In this document: piece after piece, positions 10,601 through 21,379 of the stretch
Position numbering within the stretch: position 1 is the first letter of the stretch
Layout: each line of letters starts with the position of its first letter
Origin: Gnetum montanum
Taxonomy: Eukaryota > Streptophyta > Gnetopsida > Gnetales > Gnetaceae
Direction of reading: 5' to 3'
Assembly (NCBI GenBank): GCA_015680685.1
Contig: MNCI01013737.1
Span: forward strand, 64,568-97,367
Length of the DNA stretch: 32,800 bases
Notes under the pieces: model-generated
What the model was told of the DNA's origin: nothing
Seen by the model: only the letters and a program-made list of their open reading frames with translations
The model's database searches: none
Made by a program: the position numbers and the translations under genes

Positions 10601-11720
10601 ATAGTTTTTGTTTGCTCTCACTTGAGAGTCTTCTTTCTTTAACTAATCAACTTCTTTAAGTGTGCAAAATCTGGTTTCAAAATCTCTTTTTTTAACAACT
10701 TTATTCTTTTGATTTGAAGTAATGTTTTCACTAATCAAAGGTTCACTATAAATATATATTTCATTTGGCTCTTCTTTCCAAGGTAGCCACATGTGTAAAT
10801 AATTTGTTGATATGTAACCTAAGAAATTCTTACTCTAGCTTCTACTCAACAAAAGACTATGTGAATTTGGTATATCTACCGCTTGAATAGTTACTCTACT
10901 TTTGACACATGGTTTAAAAGAAATTTCTAAGAGAACATTGGGCCATTGACCCACAATAGTTACTCTACTTTTGTCCACTTGAACAATCTTTTTATTTGAT
11001 TTCTCAAGGATCAAACCAAGTTTCTGCATATAGATAATGACATGATAGTAGATGTAGCTCTAGAATCAACTAAACAATTGTGAAGATACTTGTCCTTTAA
11101 CTTTATTGTCAAAAGAAAAGGAGGAGCTTCCTAATTAGGATTAAAATCATAGCTAGTTTTTATTGTCTTATTGATGTTGGATACATAGCTTAACTCTGAT
11201 TCTCCAACTTTTTTTCTACCTTTAATAAACTCTAAAGCTTTTCTTTGTTGATATCCAATCTGTAGTAATTGATATATACTAATATTTGCCTTGACATGTT
11301 TAAGCTATTCAACTAGATCATATTCTCCATCTCCATAAAAACCTGATTTTTTCATCCATTTATTAGAAGATTGATTTTGAGTACTTTATTATACTTGATT
11401 TTCTTTACTTTTATTCTTCTCTCTTCTACTTGGTTTAAAAATATTTCCCTTAGTAGATGGGTGAGAAGTGACATTTAGTGGTCTAGAAGTAGTTAATCTT
11501 TCTTTTGATCTAAGATTATATCCATTTTCTTAATTATTGTTACATTCTTCATCTGATGATGTATCCTATTCATAACTTGATAGGGAAGAAGTATCACTAG
11601 ATTCATTGTTAGAGGATTTGCTTGCATAATAAATACTAGATAGCTCATTATTTGATTCAATATTAAGGAATTTGGACATAACAACATCACTTTCATCTGC
11701 ATCTTCTACTAACTTAGGAT
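10601..11720 (-). pseudogene. gag C-terminus and aspartic protease remnant
   Basis: An acidic, serine-rich stretch (SDVVMSKFLNIESNNELSS, about 11630-11690) marks the end of gag. It is followed by GYNLRSKER and then by YDLVE and ANISIYQLLQIG at about 11260-11325, a known lead-in to the protease of this family. The protease reads LHNCLVDSRATS at about 11055-11085, where the catalytic D-S/T-G is D-S-R, a G-to-R change explained by one G-to-A substitution. The C-terminal protease loop IPNSHSLLLSRS lies near 10840. The remnant abuts the hairpin array of the next element near 11720-11760, so the 5' part of this gag is lost. Confidence 0.75.
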
Positions 11721-11759
11721 TGAAACACCATCAAATTTAGGCAACAGCTTCTCAACTGT

Positions 11760-12560
11760 AGATTTATCTAAGTGTCAACATGAGGTAAATTTTTTCTAAG
11801 TGCTAGGACTACACTCTCTAGTATCCTAGAGTGTAGTCAGCAAGTAGAGAGTGTAGTTAGCTCCAAAGACTAATTTTTCACAATTTTGCCTATGTGTCAT
11901 CATGAAGCAAGAAGTTGCAAAATTTTCCAAGTGTTGGGACTATGCCCTCCACTACATTGGAGCATAGTCAACTCAGTAGAGAGCATAGACAACACCGAAG
12001 GGCTAGTTTACAAATTTTTCTAAGTGTCAAGCTAGTAGTTGCAAATTTTTCTAAGTGTTGAGACTACACTCTTCACTACCCTGGAGCATAGTTAGCATGG
12101 AAGACCTAGTTTGGTAGAAATGTTTCCAAGTGTTGAGACTACACTTTTCACTAGATTGGAGCATAGTCAAAAGTAGTCAACTAGAAGCAAGATTTTGCAA
12201 ATTTTTTTAAGTGCTAGGATTATGCTTGACCTAGTTGGGAGCGTAGTCAGCCTCTCATAGAAAGCATAGTCATCATAAAGCCATGTTCTGCAAAAAAGTT
12301 TCTAAGTGTTGAACTATGCTTCCCCTAGTCCAGAACATAGTTGAGCATCGTTAGACAGAATAACATCCAATGGCCTTCACAAAGTAGCATTGACATTAAG
12401 CTCAACTCCAACACACCTTCAACAAGCGTAGTTAGCAAAAATGCATCTTTGTTGTACTCCTTTTTTTTTTTCCAAATTGTAACTATGCTCAACTCCACTC
12501 GAGACAGTGGACAACATAGTCCTTGAGTGTAGTCTCCAAAGTTGCATTTTTTTTTTTGCA
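11760..12560. repeat. Array of 32-nt hairpins in a degenerate tandem repeat
   Basis: Six imperfect inverted repeats, each exactly 32 nt, lie at 11807-11838, 11938-11969, 12062-12093, 12137-12168, 12217-12248 and 12311-12342. The consensus is GACTAYRCTC, a loop of about 10-12 nt, then GGAGCATAGTC. Each is preceded by AAGTGYTRG, and most are preceded further by an AAATTTTTCT-like word. Start-to-start spacing is 131, 124, 75, 80 and 94 nt. Further decayed half-copies (GCATAGTC words) continue past 12560 to about 12930. The array lies upstream of a TATA box and is probably in the U3 part of an LTR. Confidence 0.85.
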
Positions 12561-12736
12561 TTTTTTCAAGTACATTGTAGTCTTGTTGGACTCAAAAAGA
12601 TTCAATTGGTAGCATATTCATAGTCTAATAGTCTCACAGAGTCCATTGGAGCACACTAGAGCATAACATCACTTGCTTCATTGGAGAACATAGTTGGGTG
12701 CAGCATAGTCCAAACCATTCCACTTCCATGTGGCAA

Positions 12737-12774
12737 CCAATCTGCATTCCATGGGAACCCTAGGCATATAAATA
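12737..12774 (+). promoter_or_regulatory. CCAAT and TATA promoter, LTR type
   Basis: A CCAAT box at 12737-12741 is followed 25 nt later by TATAAATA at 12767-12774. It lies downstream of the hairpin array and upstream of the plus-strand gag-protease, which fits an LTR promoter driving that element. A transcription start near 12800 is inferred only. Confidence 0.55.
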
Positions 12775-13600
12775 TCCTAGCCCTCGACATTTTAGGGGTT
12801 GGAAAATCTAAATTAGGGTTGACAAAAATTAAGACAAGACTAGCAAATTTGAGAGCAAGTTTGACATTTTGGTAGGCAAGGCATGCACACACCACCATAG
12901 CTAATCACTGTTTACCATAGTCTACTGAACATCATGGCAACCAACTTGGCAGGCATAGATACCATGGTAGAATGTCAATATTTATGGCTAGACACCCCTA
13001 AGACTATGACTATGCTACTCCCTATGCCTGTTGTACATCATATACCTTCTCACTCCTTTTGAGGTTAACTACGCTCAAACCCATTTAGGGTGGTGTTGCT
13101 TTTTCTGTCACTCTCTCCCTATGCATTTTTACTCACATTTTGGCATTTTATTTGTATGTTTGGTTTTTTTTCACATACTACAACATGTTGACACCTTTGT
13201 TTGCATTGAAAACCTTGAGTACACTCATGCTTGTTGAAACCACGAACATTGTTCGACACTTAGCATCGTTTGGCATTGCATTTTGTAAGTCCCTATTTAA
13301 TCAACATTGTCTAGTCCTTCATAATTCCATCCACCTATCTTCCACAAGATAGTTGTAGCCTTGATGTCACCTCCTAGGTCAACATTTGTGGTGGTAACCC
13401 ACCAAATGTAATACACATGCCAAGAGGTAGTAGCTCTAGTTAACTTGCCCTTTGTGGCATTTTTGCAACCTGCTTAGTCATCCCTCCTAGCAACCATCAT
13501 GCTCGCATAACTTTACATGCACACCATGCATATCACTTAGCCACAAACAACTCAAGTAGCTTACACCTTACTTGTCTCATCTGCATCCTCCACGGTGGTT
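12775..13600 (+). other. Leader region upstream of gag
   Basis: There is no recognisable coding domain. It holds further GCATAG and CATAGTC words at the left and less AT-rich sequence than the rest of the window. The LTR end and primer binding site should lie here, but I could not place a convincing tRNA-complementary site. Confidence 0.4.
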
Positions 13601-13834
13601 CAACCCACACACATGTGGTTGGCCCTAGCCATTTTTCCTATGGCATAGCTAGCACAGCAAGTATCTCATGTGGCCCCACATCTTGCAACCAAGTCATGGA
13701 CCACCTAACCAACATAGAAGGTAGCGCAACTAGTGTAGCCTATTGCTACATCCCAAGGTTTGGATCAAGCATTCCAGCTAATTCAAACCTTAACAAAAGA
13801 GGTGAAGTAGCTCAAAGCTGCCTCCTCTGAAATA

Positions 13835-15060
13835 GTGCACGTGATGTACTTTTACCAAGATGATCTAATAAGTCCTACTGTTCCACCACTAACTCTCTCA
13901 ATGGAGATCTCATTGCCCTACTTCACCAAGTACAATAGTGAAGGGGACCCTAACATCCACCTGGTGACCTTTTGGTTTGAATGCCTATTACTACAGGCAT
14001 GGCCACATGCCATCATATGTGTCTTCATCATGTCACTCACCGGCAAGGCATTGATTGGTATTGAGCATTACCAAGGACCTCTATCTCCTCTTTGGAGGAT
14101 TTTTTGAGTTAATTCATCATGCACTTCAAGTACAACTTGAAGCTAGAAACCATCCTTGACCAGCTCATGCAAATCAAGAAGGGTCATCTAGAGCCCATGC
14201 AAAAATTTATCCAGTGTTGGAGCACATCATTGAATGAAATCCATGAGCCCATAGCAGAGATGCATCTTATGGCCATCTTCAAGTATGCAGTTAATAACTT
14301 TATCAAGTTAAAATTGTAATACTTGGCCCTATGGTTTTTGAGCGAAGCATGTGCCCAAACTAAAAGCATACAAGACATGGAAGAAGCCAGCAAGGACTTG
14401 GCCTAGGTGGCCTATAAGAACTTACATATCAAGAAGGTCAAAGACAAGGGGAAAAAAACTACAACTATGGTAACTATGGCCAATGAGGCCAAAATGACTA
14501 ATCCAAAGCCAAAAACTAGGCCACACAAGGCCCCAGCGAACACCAAGATTGTTGAGTCTAGTGCAACAACCATCTAGCCTACAACATTAGTGGCAATAAT
14601 ACAAGTAGCTCCGAGGTCCAAATTTTAATGTAAGGATTACTCAAAGTATACCCCATTTCCCATTAAACCTGTAGAACTCCTAGACCAGGTTGGACATATC
14701 CAATACAAGAAAATGTCCAAGGACACTCATAAGAGACATGATAGATACTATGGCCTCTTAAGGAACCCTATGTTAGTAGCCTTGAATGAGCCACCAGTAC
14801 TAAAACACTTTAGGTTGGATTGGTTTTTCACTATCACCAGTTGCCTAGGCACAACACTGACTTTTGCATAGCCTTGTAGGATGACCTACAATGAATGATT
14901 AATAGAGGTGAGTTCGTGGTTAATGTTACCAACCTAGCGAGGCCTCAAAATCAATCAATGAGGGTATAAAAGTATTGTCTAAAAATAGATGACATAGGGT
15001 ATGTCATCAATGTTGATGACAATCTAGAGCTAGTGTAATGGCCATTTGTGATCTGTTTGC
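13835..15060 (+). pseudogene. Ty3/gypsy gag remnant of the outer element
   Basis: This is the capsid precursor. MEISLPYFTKYN starts at about 13900, with GDPNIHLVTFWFE following at about 13940, the pattern of the retrotransposon gag family (PF03732 type). A frameshift near 14107 moves the reading to 14119-14319, where the MQKFIQCW part of gag follows. A lysine-rich linker runs to about 14560. At about 14830-14920 a zinc-knuckle-like segment with HYHQLPRHNTDFC is followed by MINRGEF, the usual gag-protease junction in this group. The upstream stretch at 13600-13834 is open in part but shows no domain. The gene has many stops and is dead. Confidence 0.78.
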
Positions 15061-16560
15061 CCTTTGGAAATGCAAGGCCCCCTCACCCTGCACCAGTTTG
15101 AGGCCCCTTTTCATCATTAGAGTGCCACCTCAAGCACCCACAACACCCTTGGTGGTCAGGTTTCCATAGCATGTCACAACATCAATAGTTCAACCATCCT
15201 TTATCATAAGGATTTTCCAACATGCTGACCCTGCACCTACCTGAAGTCTAGTGGTGGGTAACATGTTAGTCCCATCTTGTCCAAAAGCTAATCCTATTTT
15301 CCATACCAAAAGACCATCTAGGTGGTAACTCGGGAGGCCTAATGAGCATCTAGCTGATAGGATGATTAGTTAACATTAGGAGCAAAAGGCACTAGGTCCA
15401 CAAACGCTAGTGCCCCCTTTTGCAATCTCCATGTCTAAAACAACCAAAAGGACCACTGCCAGCAAGCTGCAACTAGGCATTGAGGCTTCCAAATAGGCCA
15501 AAAAAGCTAAGCCCAAGTATCCTTTGTGAGAGATCCATCTCCTAGACTGCATGAAGGAGGTCAAGGCTCACAAAATGGTAGAAAATTACAAAGACTTCCA
15601 AGATGCATTAGCATAGGTCAAGCAGGTGCTAAAGCAAAAGAATACAACATTGAGCTTGTATGACATGATTATGACCTCCTTTACCCACTGCAAAGCACTA
15701 GTCTAGATGTTGACCTCCATTCCTATCATGGAGGATATCCTAGTAGATGAGCATTCCATCCATGCTATGATGTTACCTCCCACACCATAGGAATCAAGCT
15801 CAACACCCCTTTTTTTGTGACAAAGTAATTAAGGTTGACCTTGAGAAGGGTCAAGTCATAACAATGTCCATGTTTATTACAATATGCATTAGGCAATGAA
15901 AAATCCATAGGATACATGTTGATGATGGGGTGGCAACAAATGTCATCCTATACATTGCTATTGATAAATGTGGCCTTGTATAGTAGATCAAACCTACAAA
16001 GTTCATGTGCCTAAAATCCTTCAATAGATCACATGTCATCATGAAGGGAATTGTCACAATAGCCTTTGTGGTAGGGGAAGAATTCTCCACTACTACTAAA
16101 TTCATCATTGTAGAGAAAATGCCAGGCTTCAACTTGATATTAGTTAGGCCTTGGTTGGTCCAATTATAGGTTGTATCCTCTCCCATTCATTAAGAAATCC
16201 ACCTTCCATATGAAGGTGGTAAGGTCATTATCCATAGTGATAGTGCAACCCCTTTGGCCATTAACAACATAGACATAGAGTAAGGGTCAGAGGTGGAGTT
16301 CCCTAATGATGCATCTATAGTAAAGGACAAGGACAAAATGCACATGGCTAACCACCCAAGCAAGCAAAGGAAGCCAACAACCTCCTAGAGGATGCTTTAT
16401 GGGTAGAATTGCCCTTTGACATAGTAGATGAAGGTCAAGGGGAATACTGCATAGTACCATCTAGACCCTACACATCTCCTAACTCACACAAGGTCAGGAA
16501 GAAACTACATGACTAAGGTATCTCCTTAGTCCAACATGTGCTAGGTGCTTACGTACCATT
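15061..16560 (+). pseudogene. Aspartic protease remnant of the outer element
   Basis: The best part is at about 15900-16170: HVDDGVATNVILY, with DDG in place of the catalytic D-S/T-G; a middle part with SFNRSHVIMKGIV; and GFNLILVRPWL, which matches the conserved GRPWL-like end of retroviral-type proteases. The preceding 15061-15780 reads as low-complexity, broken linker sequence. After about 16200 the reading becomes acidic and ends near 16560 without entering RT. The chromovirus sits 27 bp beyond, and its other flank (30651 on) shows no RT either, so this element may be gag-protease only. Confidence 0.7.
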
Positions 16561-16581
16561 TGCTTTTACATTTAGCCATGC

Positions 16582-16586
16582 ATTTC
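16582..16586. repeat. Target site duplication of chromovirus, left
   Basis: ATTTC immediately left of the left LTR is identical to ATTTC at 30646-30650 immediately right of the right LTR. A perfect 5-bp duplication is the usual product of Ty3/gypsy integration and fixes the ends of the element. Confidence 0.92.
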
Positions 16587-17098
16587 TGTGACATCTTATT
16601 CTCGGATGTCATAAAAATGTGAATGCCTAATTTATTATATTCATCATGGATAACATATCAAAAAGATTATAAACACTTAAATAATGAATTAATTAACAAA
16701 TAATAATTGATACTAAAGAATTAAGCAAGGAAAGAAAAATGAAAAAATTGTATTAATGGAAGAGAGTACTGTAACGCCCTTTGGGTTGTCTTCCTATGCC
16801 ACTTAAGCCTTACAAGAAATTTAGCATTGCCACCACGGTTAGGCCTATAACCTGACTATAAGGGTGGGCTAGTCCTCTTCCTATCCTACTTCCCTCAGCT
16901 CCTATTACTTGCCTCTCCAGGCTCCACAACTCAATGTTGACATGACCTCTAGCCTTGGCTTTAAATAGCATAGGTCAAACCCTTTCCCAAGGGATACATG
17001 AATAGTCATAACTCCTCATAATGAGTTACTCCTTCATTAAGGGGTTAATTACATTATTTACAATTTTTTCCACCCTTAATAAGGGATGAGACGTTACA
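16587..17098 (-). repeat. Chromovirus 3' LTR (left)
   Basis: A 512-bp LTR running TGTGACATC to GACGTTACA on the plus strand, so it has TG-CA type ends. It aligns throughout with 30133-30645. In element orientation it is the 3' LTR, since the purine tract abuts its right edge. A shared stretch around 16975-17000 (GGTCAAACCCTTTCCCAAGG) is unchanged between the copies. Confidence 0.93.
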
Positions 17099-17110
17099 AT
17101 CTACCCCCCT
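17099..17110 (-). other. Chromovirus polypurine tract
   Basis: On the minus strand this reads AGGGGGGTAGAT and directly adjoins the 3' LTR. It follows the stop codon of the polyprotein (17111-17113) with no gap, a compact arrangement seen in many chromoviruses. Confidence 0.85.
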
Positions 17111-17480
17111 TAATCATCTAGCTTATTCTCAAGTGCTTCCTCGATATCCAGCTACTTAATGGCTACTTCATAGTTATGGTCCTAAGCTTCAGTTCCCTTA
17201 TTTTCCTCATTATCATCTATATAAATAAAAGATCAAAATTTATAAGCATAATTTAATACATACATAATAAATTCAACCTATCATTCAATATCTGGATGAT
17301 CAAAAAGTTGAGGGTAAGTATTTGAAATAAACTTCCTATTTTCCCAAATCTATTGATCACAATTTGACCATTGAATAAGTACTTCATTGATAGTTTTATT
17401 TCATAATTTCTTTGTTCGTTGGTCTATAATAGCAATGGGTTTTACTTCAAAGCTAGCATTGGATCATAATGACAAAGTAT
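17111..17480 (-). pseudogene. Chromodomain and C-terminal tail of pol
   Basis: After integrase the reading gives VKPIAIIDQRTKK, then NEVLIQWSN, an in-frame TAG, IWENRKFI and YPQLFDHPD (about 17280-17460). This is the pattern of a chromodomain (aromatic and basic core, VLVQWSN, then W-E), the module that directs chromovirus insertion to particular chromatin. An acidic tail (IDDNEENKGTEA, DIEEALENKLDD) leads to a stop at 17111-17113, directly before the purine tract. Stops at 17280 and elsewhere break the frame. The chromodomain call is firm because of its position and the W-S-N/W-E spacing. Confidence 0.82.
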
Positions 17481-18640
17481 TCCAATCGAATACATATGGT
17501 ACATCATTTTCATGAAATTTCTTTAACAAGCTCACATGAAAAACTCGATGAATTTTTAAGGTTTCAAGAAGATTTAGTCAATATGCTACTTCACCAATTC
17601 TATTAGAGATTTGAAAAGGTCCACAAAATCTAGGTGCTAATTTAGTATATTTTCCCAATTTAAGAGAACTTTTGATAGGTTTTACTCTTAACAATACTTG
17701 ATCCCCTACTTGGAATTCTTTTTTAAGTCGATGTTGATCTACATATCCTTTATATTTATCTTGGGTAGCTTGCAAGTTTTTTTTAACCCTTGTGACAATT
17801 TTTTCCATTATTTTAATTTCTTCTTCCTTCCATTTTGCTTTTAAGGTTGGATCTACCTAGGTTAATGGTGTACAATAATTATGACAATATACTACTTCAA
17901 ATGGTGTTCAATGTATAGAACCTTGATAATTGTTATTGTAGGAAAATTCTACTAGATGCAACTAATTCTTCCATGTTTTTGGTCTACTCCCAACATAACT
18001 TCATAGGATATCTTCTAATATTCTATTCACTTGTTCAATTTGTCCATCAGTTTCAGGATATTATAAGTTGTGCTAAATTTCAATTGAGTTCCAAGTTCTC
18101 TGAAGAAATTTTTCTAGAATTTGGATATGAATTTAGGATCTCTATTTGAAGTGATAGGTTTTGGACAACCATGTAATGTAAATACTTCTTGTACAAATTT
18201 TTGGACTATTTCTTCCACTGTGTTTGTAGATTTCAAAGTTATAAAATGTGCCATCTTTAGTAGACAATCAACTGCTATAAAAATTGAGTCATTTCCTTTT
18301 TTGGTTACTGGCAATCCCACTATGAAATTCATAGTGATATCTTCCCATTTCTAGGTTGGAATTTTCAAGGGTTGTAATAATCCACTAGGTTTCCTTTGTT
18401 CAGCTTTTATTCTTTGACATGTTGGGTAATTTTTAATGTATGCAGACACATCATTCTTCATTCCAGACCAAAAATAAGATTTGCAAATTATCATATAGGT
18501 CTTAATATAACCTAGGTGTCCTGCATATGGTCCTTCATGTACTTCACATAAGAATTTTAGTCTCCAATTTCCTTCTAGTATGCATACTCTTTGTCCTTTC
18601 ATCAATAAACCATTAGAAGTGAGTTGGTATTAAGGCTCAT
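17481..18640 (-). pseudogene. Chromovirus integrase
   Basis: In order from the right: the H2C2 zinc region (VHEGPYAGHLG and CQRIKAEQ, within 18605-18390), then the DDE core. The core has FIAVDCLLKMAHFI at about 18240-18285 with the first Asp, SNRDPKFISKF at about 18114-18150 with the second, and GQIEQVNRILEDIL at about 18010-18055 with the Glu, reached through a small frameshift just before it. The C-terminal part (17808-17578) holds FQVGDQVLLRVKPIK and KLAPRFCGPFQI, the GPY/F-type module of gypsy integrases. The catalytic triad is still readable, but several stops separate the parts. Confidence 0.92.
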
Positions 18641-19373
18641 CAGAAATTTTGGTTAAAATCTTTTTAAAGTAAGGGGTTTCTTTCATTTGTTTCTTAATTT
18701 CTTCTTCTGTAGGGGTTGTTACTACACCTATCATTAAATTCCACATTCGACTAAGGGCATTAGCTACCACATTTTTCTTACTAGGAACATATTTGATTCA
18801 AAATTATATTTTGCTAAGAATTCTATCTATTGCATTTAATGAGTATTCAAAATAGGTTGTCTTTGCAAATATTCTAAACCTTTGTGATCCATTTTTAGTA
18901 CAAACTTCTTTCTGCAAAGATAATGTCTCCAAACTTTCAGAGCATAAACATTTGCTAGTAATTCTAAATCATGAGTTGAGTAATTTACCTTAGCTTCTCA
19001 TAATTTATGAGATTCATAACACACCACTTTATCTTCCTATGAAAGAACTACACCAATTCCTATTCCATAGGAATTCGTGGATACTTCAAATGGTAGATCT
19101 TCATTCGGAATTCTCAAAATAGGTGTTGTTGTAAGTAGCATCTTTAATATGAGAAAAGATTCCCTACATTTTTCATCAAATTTGAACTCATGTTTCTCCT
19201 GAAAAAGGTCAGTTAATGGGGCTACCAAGGTTGAATAATCTTTAATAAAATGTTGATAAAAATTGGCTAACCCTAAGAAGATTCAAACAACTATAACATC
19301 TTTTAATTCAGGCCAATCCTAGATCACACTAGTTTTTGCTGGATCCACTTGCAATCCTTTTGGTGGCAATTAT
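18641..19373 (-). pseudogene. Chromovirus RT end and RNase H, 3' part of interrupted pol
   Basis: This continues the pol reading on the left side of the copia insertion. LPPKGLQVDPAKTS is next to the copia LTR (about 19325-19370), FLGLANFYQHFI follows, then 19228-19037 gives VAPLTDLFQEKHEFKF and the start of RNase H with STNSYGIGIGVVLS. Further left are HDLELLANVYALKVWRHYL (about 18930) and DHKGLEYL, both standard gypsy RNase H motifs. The copia entered the segment linking RT to RNase H. Confidence 0.88.
19369..19373. repeat. Target site duplication of copia, left
   Basis: ATTAT here pairs with ACTAT at 24528-24532 on the other side. They differ by a single C/T transition, which fits a 5-bp duplication followed by decay of one copy. 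Confidence 0.75.
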
Positions 19374-19752
19374 TGAAGAGTCTAAAGGGCCTTGGATCTA
19401 CAAACTAAGCTTAAAGAAAATAAAGAACTTTGTTAGAACAAGAACACTCTTGTTAAACTTTTTAACTTCTGTATGTCTTCTATTCTATTATTTCTTCTAT
19501 TGTGAATGAATATGTGCTTCTACAATTATATAGGCCTTCATCTCCCAAGAATAGATTTGGAGAGATGAGTATGAATCTTGAAAATCATGGGGATGATCCT
19601 TATCATCTTATTTAAGGATCTTCTTAATATGGGATGTCCTAAACATGGATTGGATAAGAATTACATGAATAGGATCTCATCTTATTTAAAATAGATTAAT
19701 GGATGAGATCTATCTAATTCTATTATGGAACATCTAGTCATCATATTCCACA
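19374..19752 (-). repeat. Copia 3' LTR (left)
   Basis: 379 bp, TGAAGAG to TTCCACA on the plus strand, with TG-CA ends. It is collinear without gaps with 24149-24527. In element orientation this is the 3' LTR, with the purine tract at its right edge. Confidence 0.95.
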
Positions 19753-19765
19753 AAACCCTCCCATG
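19753..19765 (-). other. Copia polypurine tract
   Basis: The minus strand reads ATGGGAGGGTTTT just before the 3' LTR. The G-rich core is typical of the PPT that primes plus-strand synthesis. Confidence 0.7.
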
Positions 19766-20640
19766 ATGGTAAGAGGTTGCACTCCTAGGAAGTTTCGAAA
19801 AGAATCAAACTTTTCATGGCTCAAAATCTTTGTAAAGATGTCTACCAATTATGCTTCAGTTGTACAATGCTCCATGTTTAGTATGTTATCTTGGATCAAG
19901 CTTTTGAGATGGTGATGCTTGATATCTATGTGCTTGGAATGCCCATGATGAATAGGATTATGAGCCATTACAATAGCACTTGTGCTATCACAATATAAGA
20001 GAATGAAAGGTTCGAGTGTATATCCCAATTTAGTGAAGATGGAGTGGATCCAACTGGCTTGAGTAGTAGCATTCGATGTAGCAATGTATTCTACTTTAGA
20101 TGTTAAGAGGGCAACTATAGATTTCTTCTTTGATTCCCATGAGATAAGTGATGAACCGAAGAAGAAAGAAAAACTAGAAGTTGAATTTTGATCTTCGAAG
20201 GTTGCCTCCCCAGTCTGCATTAGTGTATCCCCATATCTTGAAATTTGTATGTCAATGAAATGTGATCCCAAAATCTATTGTAGTTCTCAGGTATCGCAAT
20301 ACCTATTTTGTAGCTTTTCAATGTGATTCATGTGGATCTTGCATGAAAGGTAGTTTACAACATATTGGATATCTAGACGAGTACTAGAGAGATACATTAA
20401 ACTATCAACAAGGGATTTGTATAGTGAAGGGTTGATAGAGGGGGATTTTCATCCTTGGTAAATTTTGTACCAAGGGTAGATGGCGTGTATGAAGGATTGC
20501 AATTAATCATGTCAAATTTCTCAATTAAGGATTGGGAAAATTTCATTTGGCATATGGAAAGTGATTTTGTTCTTTGGATAACTTAAAAACCTAAAAAGTA
20601 TGACATCTTTTCTAAATTAGAAATTTTGAATTTCTTTTTC
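19766..20640 (-). pseudogene. Copia RNase H and end of polyprotein
   Basis: The open reading 20271-19849 contains LISWESKKKSIVALLTSKVEYIA (the conserved copia W-SKKQ-VALS-EAEYIA motif, with changes), then LLYCDSTSAI and HSKHIDIKHHHL, the end of the copia RNase H. The final part (DIFTKIL, FRNFLGVQP) is next to the purine tract. The connection to RT at 20280-20640 is broken by stops but still readable (KKKFKISNLEKMSYFLGF at about 20590-20660). Confidence 0.9.
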
Positions 20641-21379
20641 ATGGCATTAAGAAAATTATTTCCTATTGCAATTGTAGATGAAAAATAGATTAAATCATCT
20701 ACATATAAACAACCAAAAATAAAATCATCTCCAGATACCTTTTTGTATATTTTTGTTTGAGACTGAAGATTGGTGAAATCTTCTTACATGAAAAATGCAT
20801 GAATACGTGTGTACCATGCATGTGGAGCTTGCTTGAGCTCATATAATGCTTTATGGAGCTTGTAAACATGATTTTGTTTTCTTCATCAATGAAGCCCGAT
20901 GGTTGTTCCACATAACCTTCTTCATTAAGAACACCATTGAGAAATGCAGAAGCCACATCCAGTTGGTAAACCGCATAGCCAGCTTGTGTAGTAATGGCAA
21001 GAAAGATTCTCATGGATTCCATCCATGAAACAGGAGCAAAGTTATCATCAAAGTCTCTACCTTGTTTTTGGAGATATCCTTTGGCAACTAGGTGAGGCTT
21101 GAATTTTTCTATTTCACCATATTGCTTTCCCTTAATTTTAAATATCCATTTTAAACTGATAATAGGCTTATTGGATGGACGAGGAACTAGTCTCCAAGTG
21201 TTATTTTTATTAATTTGATGTAGCCCTTTCTCCATGGAATTAATCCAATGGTTATCTTGTGCAGATTTGATGACTATGGATGGTTCCATTAAACCATCAT
21301 CACTCTCACCCATCGGTGTAAGTAGCACAAAAAATTCATCATCCATCATAGTGAAAAGAGCATTTTCAAGAGAGTTCAC
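20641..21379 (-). pseudogene. Copia reverse transcriptase
   Basis: A single open stretch, 21379-20699, carries the N-terminal half of the copia RT: AQDNHWINSMEKGLHQI, TWRLVPRP, KWIFKIKGK, FAPVSWMESMRIFLA and QLDVASAFLNGVL, with the first catalytic Asp in LDV. The YVDD active-site box is at 20694-20705 but in a neighbouring frame, so a frameshift lies between about 20700 and 20870. The domain is otherwise full length and well preserved compared with the gypsy remnants around it. Confidence 0.93.

Noticed and set aside
11760-12350. Possible CRISPR-like array
   Set aside because: The repeats are degenerate palindromes with spacers of variable length in plant LTR DNA; no cas genes and no constant direct repeat.
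12325-12561. Minus-strand 78-codon ORF over the hairpin array
   Set aside because: It is read through repeat words and poly-T runs; no domain. The repeat structure explains it better.
12656-12898. ORFs on both strands near the LTR promoter
   Set aside because: They overlap the CCAAT/TATA region and decayed repeat words; composition and lack of motifs point to non-coding LTR sequence.
20846-21028. Plus-strand ORF within the copia
   Set aside because: It is a shadow of the copia RT on the minus strand.
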